A stretch of 64,000 bases of DNA from an uncultured Clostridia bacterium (GTDB taxonomy: Bacteria > Bacillota > Clostridia > Oscillospirales > Ruminococcaceae). Made by a program: the position numbers and the translations under genes. How positions within the stretch are numbered: the first letter of the stretch is position 1; each line of letters opens with the position of its first letter. The notes beneath the pieces were generated by a model. That model did not search any database, was not told the origin of the DNA, and was given only the letters and a program-made list of their open reading frames with translations. Positions 1-9,695 of the stretch are shown here, in pieces. The stretch is taken from contig CANRJA010000005.1 in the NCBI GenBank assembly GCA_947630825.1, forward strand, positions 17,558 to 81,557, written 5' to 3'.

Positions 1-813
1 GAAAAATTAACTGCTAATTTAAAATTCATTAAGTAATATATAACAGCAAAGCAAAATGGCAAGTACCTATTTATAATAAGCAGAATAGTTTTTACATAAT
101 AATCTCAAGGGTTTAATTTAAGAATACGATTATAAATAGCATTTTGCATGGTCTCCTAACTGAGCTAATACAGACCAATATTATATAGAAATTCAAAATT
201 GGATTACATGAATGAGAACCTCCTTTATGATACACTCTAATTGAAGATCATTTATTATCCGGTACAATCTCAACGATATCATCATAGTGTAATCAAGGGC
301 CGCACAGATCCTTTATGTGGACATTGTTGCTAACGATGACACCAACTTTGCCCATTTTAGTTATGGTGGCAAATGCTAGCGGTTTCGGCAAGATATTTTT
401 CTTTATTTGTGGTCTATCAGAAATTTAAAAAGTTTTTAGCTTGCGACTATTTTATTACCTCAAAAATAATTATTATAGCATAGTATCATATTGGTATTAT
501 ACCATACTTTACCTATAATTTCAACAGTATTCAGCATAAATAATGCGATTTCATCAGTTTTTGAGATAATCAAAGAAATTTAAAATCTGTTTTTTGTCAC
601 ACTTTAAAAGGTTCTATAAATTTTTCGAAAATTTTAATAAGGTATTATAATCAACTGCCTATTTCTTTGTTTACAGCGTCGCAAATTTTGATTGAAATTT
701 TTGAAAATGAAATAGCATCAAAAAAGCATCAAAAGTTAATTATATTATAATAAAATTCTCTCAAACTTCGCAACAAAGCCAATATACAAAATGCCTTACA
801 ACTTTTAAAAGTC
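1..813. other. AT-rich gene-free stretch, probable right end of a neighbouring element
   Basis: No convincing gene was found. The last 150 bases resemble the stretch before the second tRNA-Trp fragment (21648-21801). Both carry a TTCTTTGTTTACAG motif (here from 663) and repeated AGCATCAA words (here about 708-733), followed by an ATTCTCT...AACTTCGCAACA stretch. I infer that this is the terminal, recombinase-binding part of an integrative element lying to the left of the window. Confidence 0.45.
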
Positions 814-859
814 GCTCCAAAACCGCGTGCCGAGGGTTCAAATCCTTCTGCCCCTGCCA
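814..859 (+). repeat. tRNA-Trp 3' half, attachment site copy 1
   Basis: The sequence contains a CTCCAAA anticodon loop (anticodon CCA at 817-819), the 3' side of the anticodon stem, a T-arm around GGTTCAAAT, the acceptor strand TGCCCCT, and G plus CCA ending at 859. The 5' half of the tRNA is absent directly upstream, so this is not a functional gene. Bases 814-856 are identical to 21802-21844. Duplicated tRNA 3' ends are the normal footprint of tyrosine-recombinase elements that integrate into tRNA genes. The intact tRNA-Trp probably lies left of the window. Confidence 0.8.
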
Positions 860-1106
860 GCAACGGTGACGTTGCATCTAGTCCGCGGACTAAATTAGTG
901 CGTGGATTTTTTGTTTTATACACGCGTTGTTTGTTACATATAGATAAAACCCGGCTTAAACACTGCGTTTAAGCCGGGTTTCTGTGCCTTTATGTTGCTT
1001 GGCACACGGTCTGTTTTACCGCTTTTGACGCTCATAAAGAGTGTCAATTTTCGTATCTGGTCGCAAACATTTGTAATGATTTCGTCTGGTACATCATCAA
1101 AATAGC
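859..1106. repeat. About 248-bp direct repeat, copy 1
   Basis: This stretch matches 28645-28894 almost end to end at clearly high identity. It is dense in palindromes: GCAACG-GTGA-CGTTGC (860-875), AGTCCGCGGACT (880-891), and a perfect 15-bp hairpin at 947-961/967-981 built around CCCGGCTTAA, which looks like a terminator. Copy 1 directly follows the tRNA-Trp fragment; copy 2 has no tRNA piece beside it. I cannot tell whether the repeat is an element end or a duplicated chromosomal flank. Confidence 0.7.
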
Positions 1107-1158
1107 ATCAATTTTTTGAAGATACAGGAAGCGTAACACTGTTACATAATGGTATTTG

Positions 1159-1749
1159 TTAAAGGAACTTGTAAATATCGGTTAAAGGCAATCTAAATCT
1201 TCGAACAGGCTTTTCACCAGAATATCCGAAACATACAGCGGAAAGTAAAGGATAATCTGTATTTAACTCTTTCATCAGTGCATTATATGTATACAATACA
1301 TCTCCACACCATAAACTACCAATGCCGTATTCCTGTGCCTTAATTAACATATTTTCAATTGCTGCTCCTATAGATAAAATATCTATAATCTCTGATTCTT
1401 TGTAAGATAGTGGCCAATCAACTCCGTCATTGTGAGTAATAGTTGACTCAAATTCATAACATACAAAAATCACAACTGGAGCAGAGTACATTATATCAAC
1501 AGTTTCAAGAGCCATATATAGATCATTACGATCAGGTGATTTTTTAATCAATTTAGTAATAGTGTTTTTCATACAGTTGATTAAATAATTTCTTTTTCTA
1601 TTTTGGTATGATACAATAAATCTCCATGGTTGTCTATTTTTACCTGAAGGAGCTAACTGCCCCGCACGAAGAATATCTTCAACGATTTTATGTGAAATCT
1701 GTTTGTTAGTAAATTTACGAACACTTTTCCTTTCTTCTAAAATTCCCAT
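1159..1749 (-). CDS. Nitroreductase family protein
   Basis: This is a 196-residue flavin (FMN) nitroreductase-fold protein. The N-terminal signature ERKSVRKF and the following APSGKNRQPWRF are the usual FMN-phosphate binding region of the family. The later GIGSLWCGD and the IGAAIENML helix also fit. I chose the ATG at 1749 because AAGGG lies six bases upstream. It is the last gene of a four-gene minus-strand operon and overlaps the end of the pentapeptide-repeat gene by 13 bases, which argues for translational coupling. In this setting it may oxidise or reduce an intermediate made by the two radical SAM enzymes, but that role is inference. The substrate is unknown. Confidence 0.85.
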   Translation of the reverse strand: MGILEERKSVRKFTNKQISHKIVEDILRAGQLAPSGKNRQPWRFIVSYQNRKRNYLINCMKNTITKLIKKSPDRNDLYMALETVDIMYSAPVVIFVCYEFESTITHNDGVDWPLSYKESEIIDILSIGAAIENMLIKAQEYGIGSLWCGDVLYTYNALMKELNTDYPLLSAVCFGYSGEKPVRRFRLPLTDIYKFL

Positions 1750-4187
1750 AAACATCCCTTACCATTATCAAATTTACATCCATTATTTTTAATGTTTAAA
1801 TTAAATAAATCCTTTTTTGTAATACCTGTATTTGTAAAGTTGCAATTTTCAAGATATGTGTTTTTAAAACATTTGGCTGAAAGACCTTTCGCATTGCTAA
1901 AATCAACTTTTTTTAATATGCAATTGATAAAACACGGATTTTTGCTTTGTATAAAGAGAGTTTCTGATAAATCTGCCATTATTATTTGACAATTTTTAAA
2001 TTCACAATTAGTTAAAACAGAGTTTTTTAATACCGTGTTATTCATAGATGCTTTGCTCAATTTTGTGTTATTTAGAATTGATGAAGATAATAATGCATCA
2101 TTAAACTTACAATTTTCTCCCTTTGATTTAGCGAAAATACAGTTTTTTCCAATGGTACAACTAAAATCAATATTTGAAATTTCTGATTCACTAAAATCAG
2201 TACTAGTCAGAATTGCATATTTAAAGTTTATGATAAATCTTTCATTTTCTTTAAGACAACTTTTGGCAAAACTGTTTCTTTCATTAATAACTTTTTCTAT
2301 TTTTCCTTTGTCTTGAATGATTCCAGTAAAAGACGCGTGTAGACAATAAGATCCTGAAAAGTTGCAAGCAAAGATGTTAGCACCAGCAAAATTTACATTT
2401 GAGAGATTAGAACTTCTAAAATTGTTTCTATAAAGTATGGATTGTGACATAACAGAATTGCTCATATTAGCTTCATAAAAGTCATTGCACAGAATACAGC
2501 AATTTGTTAATGTAGAATCTACAAAATTTGCGGAATGAGCGGTACATTGAAAAAACACGGAATCAAAGAGAAGGGCTTTTTGAAAATTTGATTTATTAAA
2601 GCTAATGTTAGAAAATTTTGAAGAAAATAATTTAGTATAGTCAAACGAAGTATCCTCCATCGAGTAAAGATTACTACTTTTATTATTTGACTCTTCATTA
2701 TCAAATGGGAAACTAGATCCCCATTCACGGTTATTTTGATTTTCTGCAAGTAAACATGCGCGGCTAACATCGGCATGAGCAAAAGTGGCACCATGAAAAC
2801 ATGTTGCTTCTTTTCCATTATAAGGATCCCAAATTTTTTTATTATCATCTATGCATGTTACTTGTATTTCTCCTTCACAACCTGAAACATCAGAAAAATA
2901 CATGCCAGGCATTCTAGATCCGGAAAAATCAGCACCTTCACAGTTCGAACCCTTTAACCGTACTCTTGTGAAGTCGCAATTTGAAAAATTAGCTTTTCTA
3001 AGGTCTCCACCTGAAAAACTCATTCCCGATAAATCCATGCCACTAAATGTCTCTTCCCACATAAGGAATAATAATAAACGTTTTTTTATTGACCATCTCA
3101 AACAATTCCCATTTTCTGAATTGTTAATAAAATTAGAAGTATAAACAAGTCTGCAATTTCTGTAACAAATAAGATCAAAATACACTTTTATAAAACTGTA
3201 ATTTGAGGGCGTTTGTTTATCAATAATAGTAGAGTTATCAAAATATTTTTGATTTAAATATTCTATATTATTTTTTGCTTCTTTTTTGCACCTTTCCCAC
3301 TGTGATTCTTTCTTTGCATCGTTGGAAATAGAACTCCAACAACGGTTTCCGTTAGTATCTTCAATATAAAAACCATTTTTTAGTTTTTTCTTTAATAGGC
3401 TTTTTAATAGTTGTTCAACTCTGTGTTCAGGAGAATATGAATCTCCAATGCCTTCATGATTTTTAACAATACGATTTATTAATGTTTCTAAATTATGGAT
3501 CTTTTCTAATTCATTTTCATTGCCCTTTAATTTATTACCGTTTTCTGGCGCTTTGTAGGCTTGCAATGATTCATTACAAAGAGCCTTAGCAATTTTACTA
3601 TAACTATTCTCTCTATGAAAAATCCGCCAGTTAAATAGAGCCATGATTAGAATGGTGTATATAGTAAAAATAATTGTGCAAAACGTTAAAAACGACAGCA
3701 ACTGGAATTTAGAGTTCGCATATGTATAGATTAAATAATTAGACGTTTCAAATAATTCTTCTGAACTAATATTTTGAGCTAGTCCCAAACTTATAATACT
3801 TATAATTACAGAGACAACACTAAGAATTAAAGATGAGACAAAAAATTCCCATAATTTTTGCCTGTATTTTGAAATAATACGTGATAAGTGTGGTAGATTT
3901 TTTTCTTCTGTACGTAATTCGCTGCATACAAAAGCGTAAGATGCTGCACTCAGTCCAAACAATGTAATAACTACTGCAGCAGTTGTACTGCAAATAGTTG
4001 ACATATATTGATCAAAACGTATATGTTCTCTGATCCAAGAGTTTGTTAAAAAAACAAAAAAAATTAGGGATAAAATAATAATAGGAATGGAAATAAGAAT
4101 AAATGCTGTTAAGCTTTTTACTTTTTTCTTTTTTATTTTATTATTTTCTTTTAGAAATATTTTTATAATTATTTTAAATATATACAA
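1737..4187 (-). CDS. Membrane-anchored pentapeptide-repeat protein
   Basis: The protein has about 816 residues. The first ~200 hold four hydrophobic segments (LTAFILISIPIIILSLIFFV, then around TAAVVITLFGLSAASYAFV, then SSLILSVVSVIISIISLGLA, then LLSFLTFCTIIFTIYTILIM). A polar linker follows. The C-terminal ~450 residues are pentapeptide repeats of the A(D/N)LXX type, for example LSGMSFSGGDLRKANFSNCDF, which would form a right-handed beta-helix on the cytoplasmic side. The start is uncertain: a TTG at 4187 lies nine bases after AGGAG, and TTG codons at 4193 and 4211 are alternatives. It abuts the radical SAM gene upstream and overlaps the nitroreductase gene. It could be a scaffold or target-shielding (self-resistance) protein. 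I do not recognise a specific subfamily. Confidence 0.8.
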   Translation of the reverse strand: MYIFKIIIKIFLKENNKIKKKKVKSLTAFILISIPIIILSLIFFVFLTNSWIREHIRFDQYMSTICSTTAAVVITLFGLSAASYAFVCSELRTEEKNLPHLSRIISKYRQKLWEFFVSSLILSVVSVIISIISLGLAQNISSEELFETSNYLIYTYANSKFQLLSFLTFCTIIFTIYTILIMALFNWRIFHRENSYSKIAKALCNESLQAYKAPENGNKLKGNENELEKIHNLETLINRIVKNHEGIGDSYSPEHRVEQLLKSLLKKKLKNGFYIEDTNGNRCWSSISNDAKKESQWERCKKEAKNNIEYLNQKYFDNSTIIDKQTPSNYSFIKVYFDLICYRNCRLVYTSNFINNSENGNCLRWSIKKRLLLFLMWEETFSGMDLSGMSFSGGDLRKANFSNCDFTRVRLKGSNCEGADFSGSRMPGMYFSDVSGCEGEIQVTCIDDNKKIWDPYNGKEATCFHGATFAHADVSRACLLAENQNNREWGSSFPFDNEESNNKSSNLYSMEDTSFDYTKLFSSKFSNISFNKSNFQKALLFDSVFFQCTAHSANFVDSTLTNCCILCNDFYEANMSNSVMSQSILYRNNFRSSNLSNVNFAGANIFACNFSGSYCLHASFTGIIQDKGKIEKVINERNSFAKSCLKENERFIINFKYAILTSTDFSESEISNIDFSCTIGKNCIFAKSKGENCKFNDALLSSSILNNTKLSKASMNNTVLKNSVLTNCEFKNCQIIMADLSETLFIQSKNPCFINCILKKVDFSNAKGLSAKCFKNTYLENCNFTNTGITKKDLFNLNIKNNGCKFDNGKGCLWEF

Positions 4188-4211
4188 AATCAATTCTCTC
4201 CTATAATGCAA

Positions 4212-5291
4212 CTATAAATTGGAAATAATATCAAAAATTTCGTTTTCGGAATAGCGAGATTGGGATTTACATAAATTGTCATATGTTTTATTTCTACAAT
4301 TACACTTTAAGGGATATTTTAATAACCTATTAATAAGCTCTTTGCGTTTAATACCTTTATTTTCTGTTATAAAATTTCTATAGAAATCAAATAGTACTTC
4401 ATGGCAGTTATCACAATCTGTAGGAGGAATTAATGGATATTCACCATTTTCATAAAAATTTTTTCTATCACCATACCATGATAAAGAAATGCGTTCCAAA
4501 ACAACTTCTGATAAAGATTGAAGCAATATAGGCAACATCCATTGAGATATTGGCGAGTATATGCCTTTTAGGTATAATTTATGTAAAAGAGTGAAAGGCT
4601 TTATGTTTGCAGGAAATAAAACCAATGAATCTGCATCGTGATCAACAGCCCATTGTATAGATCTTTGAGTAGTTTCAAATTGATCTGCGGGGTTAAGGAA
4701 AGGCGCCCCCAAAAAAACATTTAAGGTCACTAACATCCCCATTTCATGTGTAAGTGTTATTGCATTTTCTAATACTTTTAAATCTAAAAATTTATTTAGA
4801 CAATTATGCAGAACGAATTGATCGCATGATTCGTATCCCATTTCTATAACAACTTGAGTTCCTTTTGGCGTAAATTCTTTTATTTTACCAAGTTTTTCTC
4901 TTGTTACTGATTCGCAGTGTGTTTCAAATATCAATGTAGAAACTTTACATTTTTTTAAAAAGTCAAGTAATACAGTTAAGCACTCGTTTGATATTTCAGA
5001 CTCATCCAATATACTGCCATAAGAACCTAATAGTAGAATGTTGGTCTCATTCATATGTGGTAAAAGCTGCGAATATAATGCACTTTTAAGTTCATTCGGA
5101 GAAAGATTACGTCCAATACCGTAATCACACATAATACAAGCACCATAATTATGGCTATATCTACAACCTCTGCTTTCAATACAACAGTGTATGAAATCCG
5201 GGGCAGGTTGCCATAATGTTAAGAATTTCCCTTCAGGAGTAAGAGGTCTCCCCATATGAGCCTTTAAATTAGCGTTACTCAGTACATTCAT
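4212..5291 (-). CDS. Radical SAM protein, Elp3/RaSEA-like iron-sulfur motif
   Basis: The protein has 359 residues. A cluster motif C43-x8-C52-x2-C55 (RGCRYSHNYGACIMCDYG) replaces the usual CxxxCxxC. This spacing reminds me of archaeosine-synthase RaSEA and related radical SAM families, but the gene sits in an operon without tRNA-modification genes. Further features are a LLLGSYGSILD glycine-rich strand, a VVIEMGYES strand and Cys-rich tail motifs (DCDNCHE, CNCRNK) that may bind another cluster or zinc. The ATG at 5291 overlaps the TGA of the upstream gene in a TGATG junction, behind AAGGGG. Substrate unknown; it probably acts with the ATP-grasp/radical SAM fusion next door. Confidence 0.8.
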   Translation of the reverse strand: MNVLSNANLKAHMGRPLTPEGKFLTLWQPAPDFIHCCIESRGCRYSHNYGACIMCDYGIGRNLSPNELKSALYSQLLPHMNETNILLLGSYGSILDESEISNECLTVLLDFLKKCKVSTLIFETHCESVTREKLGKIKEFTPKGTQVVIEMGYESCDQFVLHNCLNKFLDLKVLENAITLTHEMGMLVTLNVFLGAPFLNPADQFETTQRSIQWAVDHDADSLVLFPANIKPFTLLHKLYLKGIYSPISQWMLPILLQSLSEVVLERISLSWYGDRKNFYENGEYPLIPPTDCDNCHEVLFDFYRNFITENKGIKRKELINRLLKYPLKCNCRNKTYDNLCKSQSRYSENEIFDIISNL

Positions 5292-7603
5292 CAAACTAAC
5301 CCCTTAATTATATATTCTTGCGGCATACTCAAAGTGTTATTTTGGCATGCTTCACAACTTGGACCTAACTCTAAATTGTATTTTTTACATATTTTAACCG
5401 CTTGGTTATAAATGTATAACAACTGTTCATTACTGGGAGGAATTATTAAGTTTCCATATGTATTTGGAATAGGTCGAAAAACTGATAAAATTGGTGCAAC
5501 TCCAATTTTACATACAGCTTCTATTCCCTCTAATAAAGATTCATATGGTTCTAATCCAACAACAAAAGCAGAACGCACATTTCCTGTTTTGCCCCAAATG
5601 TTTGTCGCTTCCTCTAATGCTTTTAAGTAATATGATCTTGGAATGGAACCCTTTCCAGGCATCCATTTTTTAGCTATAATAGGATCCCAAATTTCAATAT
5701 TAAAAGAAATTTCCGTTGCTCCTGCCTTTTTCCACTCATTAAAAATTTTAAAATCCTTGGGTGGAACACACATAACATAAATAGGTGCGTTACTAATGCT
5801 GCGTATATACTTACATAGTTCTAAAATTTCTTTTTGTTCTAAGGAAGGTGAATCTGATCTTCCTCCAATTAAAAAATGCCTAAATGAACAATTAGAAGAC
5901 ATATACATATTAATTACTTTATATAAATCACATTTATCAAATGTGTATTCGTGATTTTCTACTTCGCAAAATCTACATCCCTCTCCATTTCTTTTAAAAT
6001 AGCAATTTCTTGAGTGTTGAATTCTAAGGCGATCAGTAGCAAGCAAACATACATTGCTAACTTTAGTATCTGATGTTAATTGAATATTTTGTAGCTTGTC
6101 AGCGGGTTGGACTGAAACTTTTACAACTTTTCTTTTGCAATATTTAAGTATTAGCTCGCCATTAATAACTTCAAGAGAAAACGGAGATAACCTCGCAAAC
6201 TTTACTCGTGTTGCACTATTTATTATCAAGTTTCCTATAGCAATATCAATAGAATTATATACCCCTTCTCTTATTCCGCCTTTTTTGATCAGAAAATCTT
6301 CTGTCTGAGGCGGAATAAATATTCCTTGGTTTAAAAGTGCAATTTTTATATAAAGAGGATTCTTTTTTATAGTTATTTCATTAAACCATTCTGGATTTAC
6401 TTCAATTATATTTGGGTGAATTAATACATAATTATCTTCAGTTAAACCTGAAATGTTTGTGTTGAATGTGATTCGTTCTAAACTAGCGAATGGCATGATA
6501 TCCCAACTATAGGTGAGACCATCATCCCTTACAGCTACCACATCTTTATCTCTCTCAAAGTTTGTCATATGACCTAATGGTTTATTACCATTGATATCTG
6601 AAATATATGTGTAGCAACTGTAGGATATTTTCAAATGGCTGATATCAACACTCGGTTTATCTAAGGAAAAAGCCTCAAAATTTAGCTCGTCCATACTTGG
6701 CAATCCGTGCTCATGGAGTGCTCTATTAAGCAATGGTGTTGAGCCTTGAAATCGATTATTCACTTCCATTATATAAGATGTATCATTTACTAACATACCA
6801 TCTATTCCAGCTACTCCACGATACCCTTCACGTTGTAAGGTTTTACAAATTGATATTACGTCATTCTTGAACTTATCTAAAGTTGATTTTTTTATCTGTT
6901 CTACGGCAATAAAGTCAGCGCCGCGGTATAGTAATTTATTTGCAAGTTTGGTTATTATCTGAACTGAAATTGGGGTCAACATAATATAATCGGAATAAAT
7001 TATAACGTGAATATTCACTGGAATATTATTTTTTATATATGGAGAGACAAGATATTCAGTTTCTTGATTAAGGGTTTTAAGAATATCATTGGAGTTAAAT
7101 TTATTAATTATTTTAGTTCCCTCTCCACCACTTGATATATCTGATTGAATAACAAAAGAATTATTATAACCAAAATATTCAGAAAGCTGCGAAAAAGAAC
7201 AGTTTTCCCCAGAAATTAAACGTGAAGGAAACACATTTGAAAAAGATTTTGCCCATTTCCGAAAGATGATTTTATTATTTAGCTTGTCCATTAAATCTTT
7301 TTTGTTTAAGCAAACTGTATGTTTTAGAATCTCTGGCCCACATTCAAATGCCAAATTTGGATCGTAAGACATAAATTTAACATTTGGATTGATTTCTATC
7401 CTTTTAAGAGCTTCGTTAATAATAAATTCTTTCTGTGCCGTTGAATGTATATTGTGATTTATTCTAACTTTATTTGCATGGCAAAATGATGTATTACCAT
7501 TTTTATTACTACCATATAGGGTTAAAGTTTCACTGAAAAAGTTATTTGTAAATTCAAAATCCTGTTCTCTTGGACCTATTGCTATAATTCTTCCTGTTGT
7601 CAT
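5291..7603 (-). CDS. ATP-grasp / radical SAM fusion enzyme
   Basis: The protein has 770 residues. The N-terminal ~310 form an ATP-grasp ligase: a glycine-rich loop SDISSGGEGTKI, the strand GYRGVAGIDGMLV and the metal-binding EVNNRFQGST. Residues ~310-500 are a linker or unknown domain. The C-terminal part is a radical SAM barrel with C-x8-C-x2-C near residue 533 (NCYFKRNGEGCRFC), then FLIGGRSDSPS and EISFNIEIWD. ATP-grasp enzymes ligate carboxylates to amines, so the fusion suggests ligation followed by radical chemistry on one substrate. The start ATG at 7603 follows TAGGGA. It is the first gene of the four-gene operon. I know no characterised protein with this exact arrangement. The product could be a modified amino acid, peptide or cofactor. 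Confidence 0.85.
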   Translation of the reverse strand: MTTGRIIAIGPREQDFEFTNNFFSETLTLYGSNKNGNTSFCHANKVRINHNIHSTAQKEFIINEALKRIEINPNVKFMSYDPNLAFECGPEILKHTVCLNKKDLMDKLNNKIIFRKWAKSFSNVFPSRLISGENCSFSQLSEYFGYNNSFVIQSDISSGGEGTKIINKFNSNDILKTLNQETEYLVSPYIKNNIPVNIHVIIYSDYIMLTPISVQIITKLANKLLYRGADFIAVEQIKKSTLDKFKNDVISICKTLQREGYRGVAGIDGMLVNDTSYIMEVNNRFQGSTPLLNRALHEHGLPSMDELNFEAFSLDKPSVDISHLKISYSCYTYISDINGNKPLGHMTNFERDKDVVAVRDDGLTYSWDIMPFASLERITFNTNISGLTEDNYVLIHPNIIEVNPEWFNEITIKKNPLYIKIALLNQGIFIPPQTEDFLIKKGGIREGVYNSIDIAIGNLIINSATRVKFARLSPFSLEVINGELILKYCKRKVVKVSVQPADKLQNIQLTSDTKVSNVCLLATDRLRIQHSRNCYFKRNGEGCRFCEVENHEYTFDKCDLYKVINMYMSSNCSFRHFLIGGRSDSPSLEQKEILELCKYIRSISNAPIYVMCVPPKDFKIFNEWKKAGATEISFNIEIWDPIIAKKWMPGKGSIPRSYYLKALEEATNIWGKTGNVRSAFVVGLEPYESLLEGIEAVCKIGVAPILSVFRPIPNTYGNLIIPPSNEQLLYIYNQAVKICKKYNLELGPSCEACQNNTLSMPQEYIIKGLV

Positions 7604-8008
7604 AAATTATTCCCTACTAATTAAAATTTAAAAAGCATTTCATTTAAAATATATAAATATATATTACCAAATATTTCTTAAAAAATCAACACCTATTAAT
7701 AATTTATGATGAATTTTAATTAAATTTTTGTGATCTTAACACCAATTGAACCTTCAAGCTGAATTTGTGTTAATTTTTTGTCTGAAAACTTTTTGTTTAA
7801 AGGCATTCTTTTTGAAATAAGCAATGTAATACCTTTTCTTTAGCACAACATAATACCACAAACCATTTTGAATATCCAGGGTTTTAAAAATTAAATACTG
7901 TTTTTAATTCTATAACTCTTAAATAGTTCAGCGGTAGACAACCTAACGTATATATGTTATACTTTGCATTATAAAACTAAATTTTAGAAGTAAATCAAGA
8001 GGTATATA
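7604..8008. promoter_or_regulatory. Divergent intergenic region with bceR promoter
   Basis: The gap separates the leftward radical SAM operon from the rightward bce genes. For bceR I see -35 TAGACA (7935-7940), a 17-base spacer and an extended -10 TGTTATACT (TATACT at 7958-7963), with AAGAGG just before the ATG. The rest is very AT-rich and holds no gene. The promoter of the leftward operon must also lie here, but no single candidate stands out. Confidence 0.55.
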
Positions 8009-8680
8009 ATGTATAAACTGCTTATTGTCGAAGATGATATTGGAATTGCCGAAGCAATTAAAAAACAAGCTGAAGCATGGGATTTTGATGCTCATATCGT
8101 GCAGGATTTTAGAAATGTTACGACTGAATATACCGAGTATCAGCCGCACATTATTCTGCTTGATATAGCGTTGCCGTTTTTCAACGGTTACCATTGGTGC
8201 CAAGAGATACGCAAGATTTCAAAAGTACCAATTATCTTTATTTCTTCCGCTTCGGATAATATGAATATAGTTATGGCGATGAATATGGGTGCGGATGACT
8301 TTATCGCTAAGCCGTTTGACCAAAGTGTTTTGATTGCCAAGATACAAGCTCTGCTCCGCAGAACCTATGACTTTGCTTCCAGCGTTCCTGTTTTAGAGCA
8401 TAGAGGAGCTTTTCTCAATACAGGGGATAATACCCTGATTTATAACGATGAAAATATACCATTAACAAAAAATGAGTATCGTATTTTGCTTTGCCTTATG
8501 GAAAACAAGGGAAAGGTCGTAAGCCGTGAAAAATTGATGGAACGGCTTTGGAAAACAGAACTTTTTATTGACGAAAATACTCTTACGGTAAACATCAACC
8601 GATTGAGAAAAAAGCTTGATGCTGCAGGACTTGAAAATTTTATTTCAACCAAGTTCGGAGTAGGGTATATTGTAGAGTAA
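8009..8680 (+). CDS. bceR: BceR-type response regulator
   Basis: The protein has 223 residues. It has a receiver domain (LIVEDDIGIAEAI acidic pocket, phospho-acceptor Asp in IILLDIALPFFNG, Lys in FIAKPFD) followed by an OmpR-type winged helix (ENTLTVNINRLRKKLD recognition helix). It is followed after 22 bases by a short histidine kinase and then a BceAB-type transporter, the standard layout of peptide-antibiotic detoxification modules in Firmicutes. The regulator should bind the TTACA-N4-TGTAA site in front of the transporter genes. Confidence 0.9.
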   Translation: MYKLLIVEDDIGIAEAIKKQAEAWDFDAHIVQDFRNVTTEYTEYQPHIILLDIALPFFNGYHWCQEIRKISKVPIIFISSASDNMNIVMAMNMGADDFIAKPFDQSVLIAKIQALLRRTYDFASSVPVLEHRGAFLNTGDNTLIYNDENIPLTKNEYRILLCLMENKGKVVSREKLMERLWKTELFIDENTLTVNINRLRKKLDAAGLENFISTKFGVGYIVE

Positions 8681-8702
8681 AGTTGACATAGAAGGGAACA
8701 CT

Positions 8703-9692
8703 ATGGAATTGTTTTGGTTATATATAAAACAGCATAGAAAAGGTATTATTGCGCTTGTTTTGTTCTGTGCTGTATTTTTTGTTACCTTTTTACTTTATCA
8801 TTTGCCTTTAAAAGCAGTTTTGTACCCATCTTTGCTTTGTGTAATATTAGGTCTAGTTTTTGTCATTATAGATTTTTCACGTGTTAAGCAAAAACATAAA
8901 CAGCTTTCTGAAATTAAAAAACTTTCAGCCACTATGATTTCTTCATTGCCTGATATAGAAAGCGTGGAGGACAGAGATTATCAGCAAATTATAAAAGTAT
9001 TGAAAACTGAAACGGCTAGTCTTGAAACGATTACATCTGCACGTTATCGTGATATGGTGGATTATTATACCGTATGGGTGCATCAGATCAAAACGCCTAT
9101 CGCTTCTATGCGGCTTACTTTGCAAAATGAGGATACTCCGCTTTCACGAAAGCTGTCATCTGATTTGTTCCATATTGAACAGTATGTTGAAATGGTATTA
9201 GCATTTTTGCGATTGGATTCTGTTTCAAGCGACTATGTGTTTAAGGAACACAGCTTAGATAAAATTGTTAAGCAGGCGGTTGCAAAGTTCGCACAAGAAT
9301 TTATTGACAGGAAGATACATCTTTCAAACCAAACAACTGAAAAAACTGCTATCACAGACGATAAATGGCTTTCCTTTGTAATTGAGCAGGTATTATCTAA
9401 TGCCTTGAAATACACTCGTGAGGGTAGTATAAAAATTTATATGCAGGAACCTAAAACACTGTGTATTGAAGATACCGGCATAGGCATTGCACCTGAGGAT
9501 CTGCCTCGTATTTTTGAAAAGGGTTATACAGGCTATAACGGCAGAAAAGATAAAAAAGCAAGCGGTATCGGATTATACCTTTGTAAAAGAATTTGCAAAA
9601 ATCTAGGTGTTGATATAAGCGTTTTGTCAAAGCTTGATAAAGGGACAACCGTCCGTATCAATTTAGAGCAGTATATCGAAAAGAAAGAGTAA
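8703..9692 (+). CDS. bceS: BceS-type intramembrane-sensing histidine kinase
   Basis: The protein has 329 residues. Two N-terminal membrane helices (about 14-32 and 36-54) are separated by almost no extracellular loop. The cytoplasmic H-box is WVHQIKTPIASM, and the ATPase domain carries VIEQVLSNALKYT, DTGIGIAPEDL and KASGIGLYLCK. Kinases of this short-loop class do not bind the drug themselves. They sense it through the partner BceAB transporter. RBS AAGGGA precedes the ATG. Confidence 0.9.
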   Translation: MELFWLYIKQHRKGIIALVLFCAVFFVTFLLYHLPLKAVLYPSLLCVILGLVFVIIDFSRVKQKHKQLSEIKKLSATMISSLPDIESVEDRDYQQIIKVLKTETASLETITSARYRDMVDYYTVWVHQIKTPIASMRLTLQNEDTPLSRKLSSDLFHIEQYVEMVLAFLRLDSVSSDYVFKEHSLDKIVKQAVAKFAQEFIDRKIHLSNQTTEKTAITDDKWLSFVIEQVLSNALKYTREGSIKIYMQEPKTLCIEDTGIGIAPEDLPRIFEKGYTGYNGRKDKKASGIGLYLCKRICKNLGVDISVLSKLDKGTTVRINLEQYIEKKE

Positions 9693-9695
9693 TTT

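Noticed and set aside
729..923. 64-residue minus-strand frame over the tRNA-Trp fragment, containing AGAEGFEPSARGFGATF
   Set aside because: This is the well-known false translation of a tRNA and flanking repeat; the DNA is explained by the attachment site.
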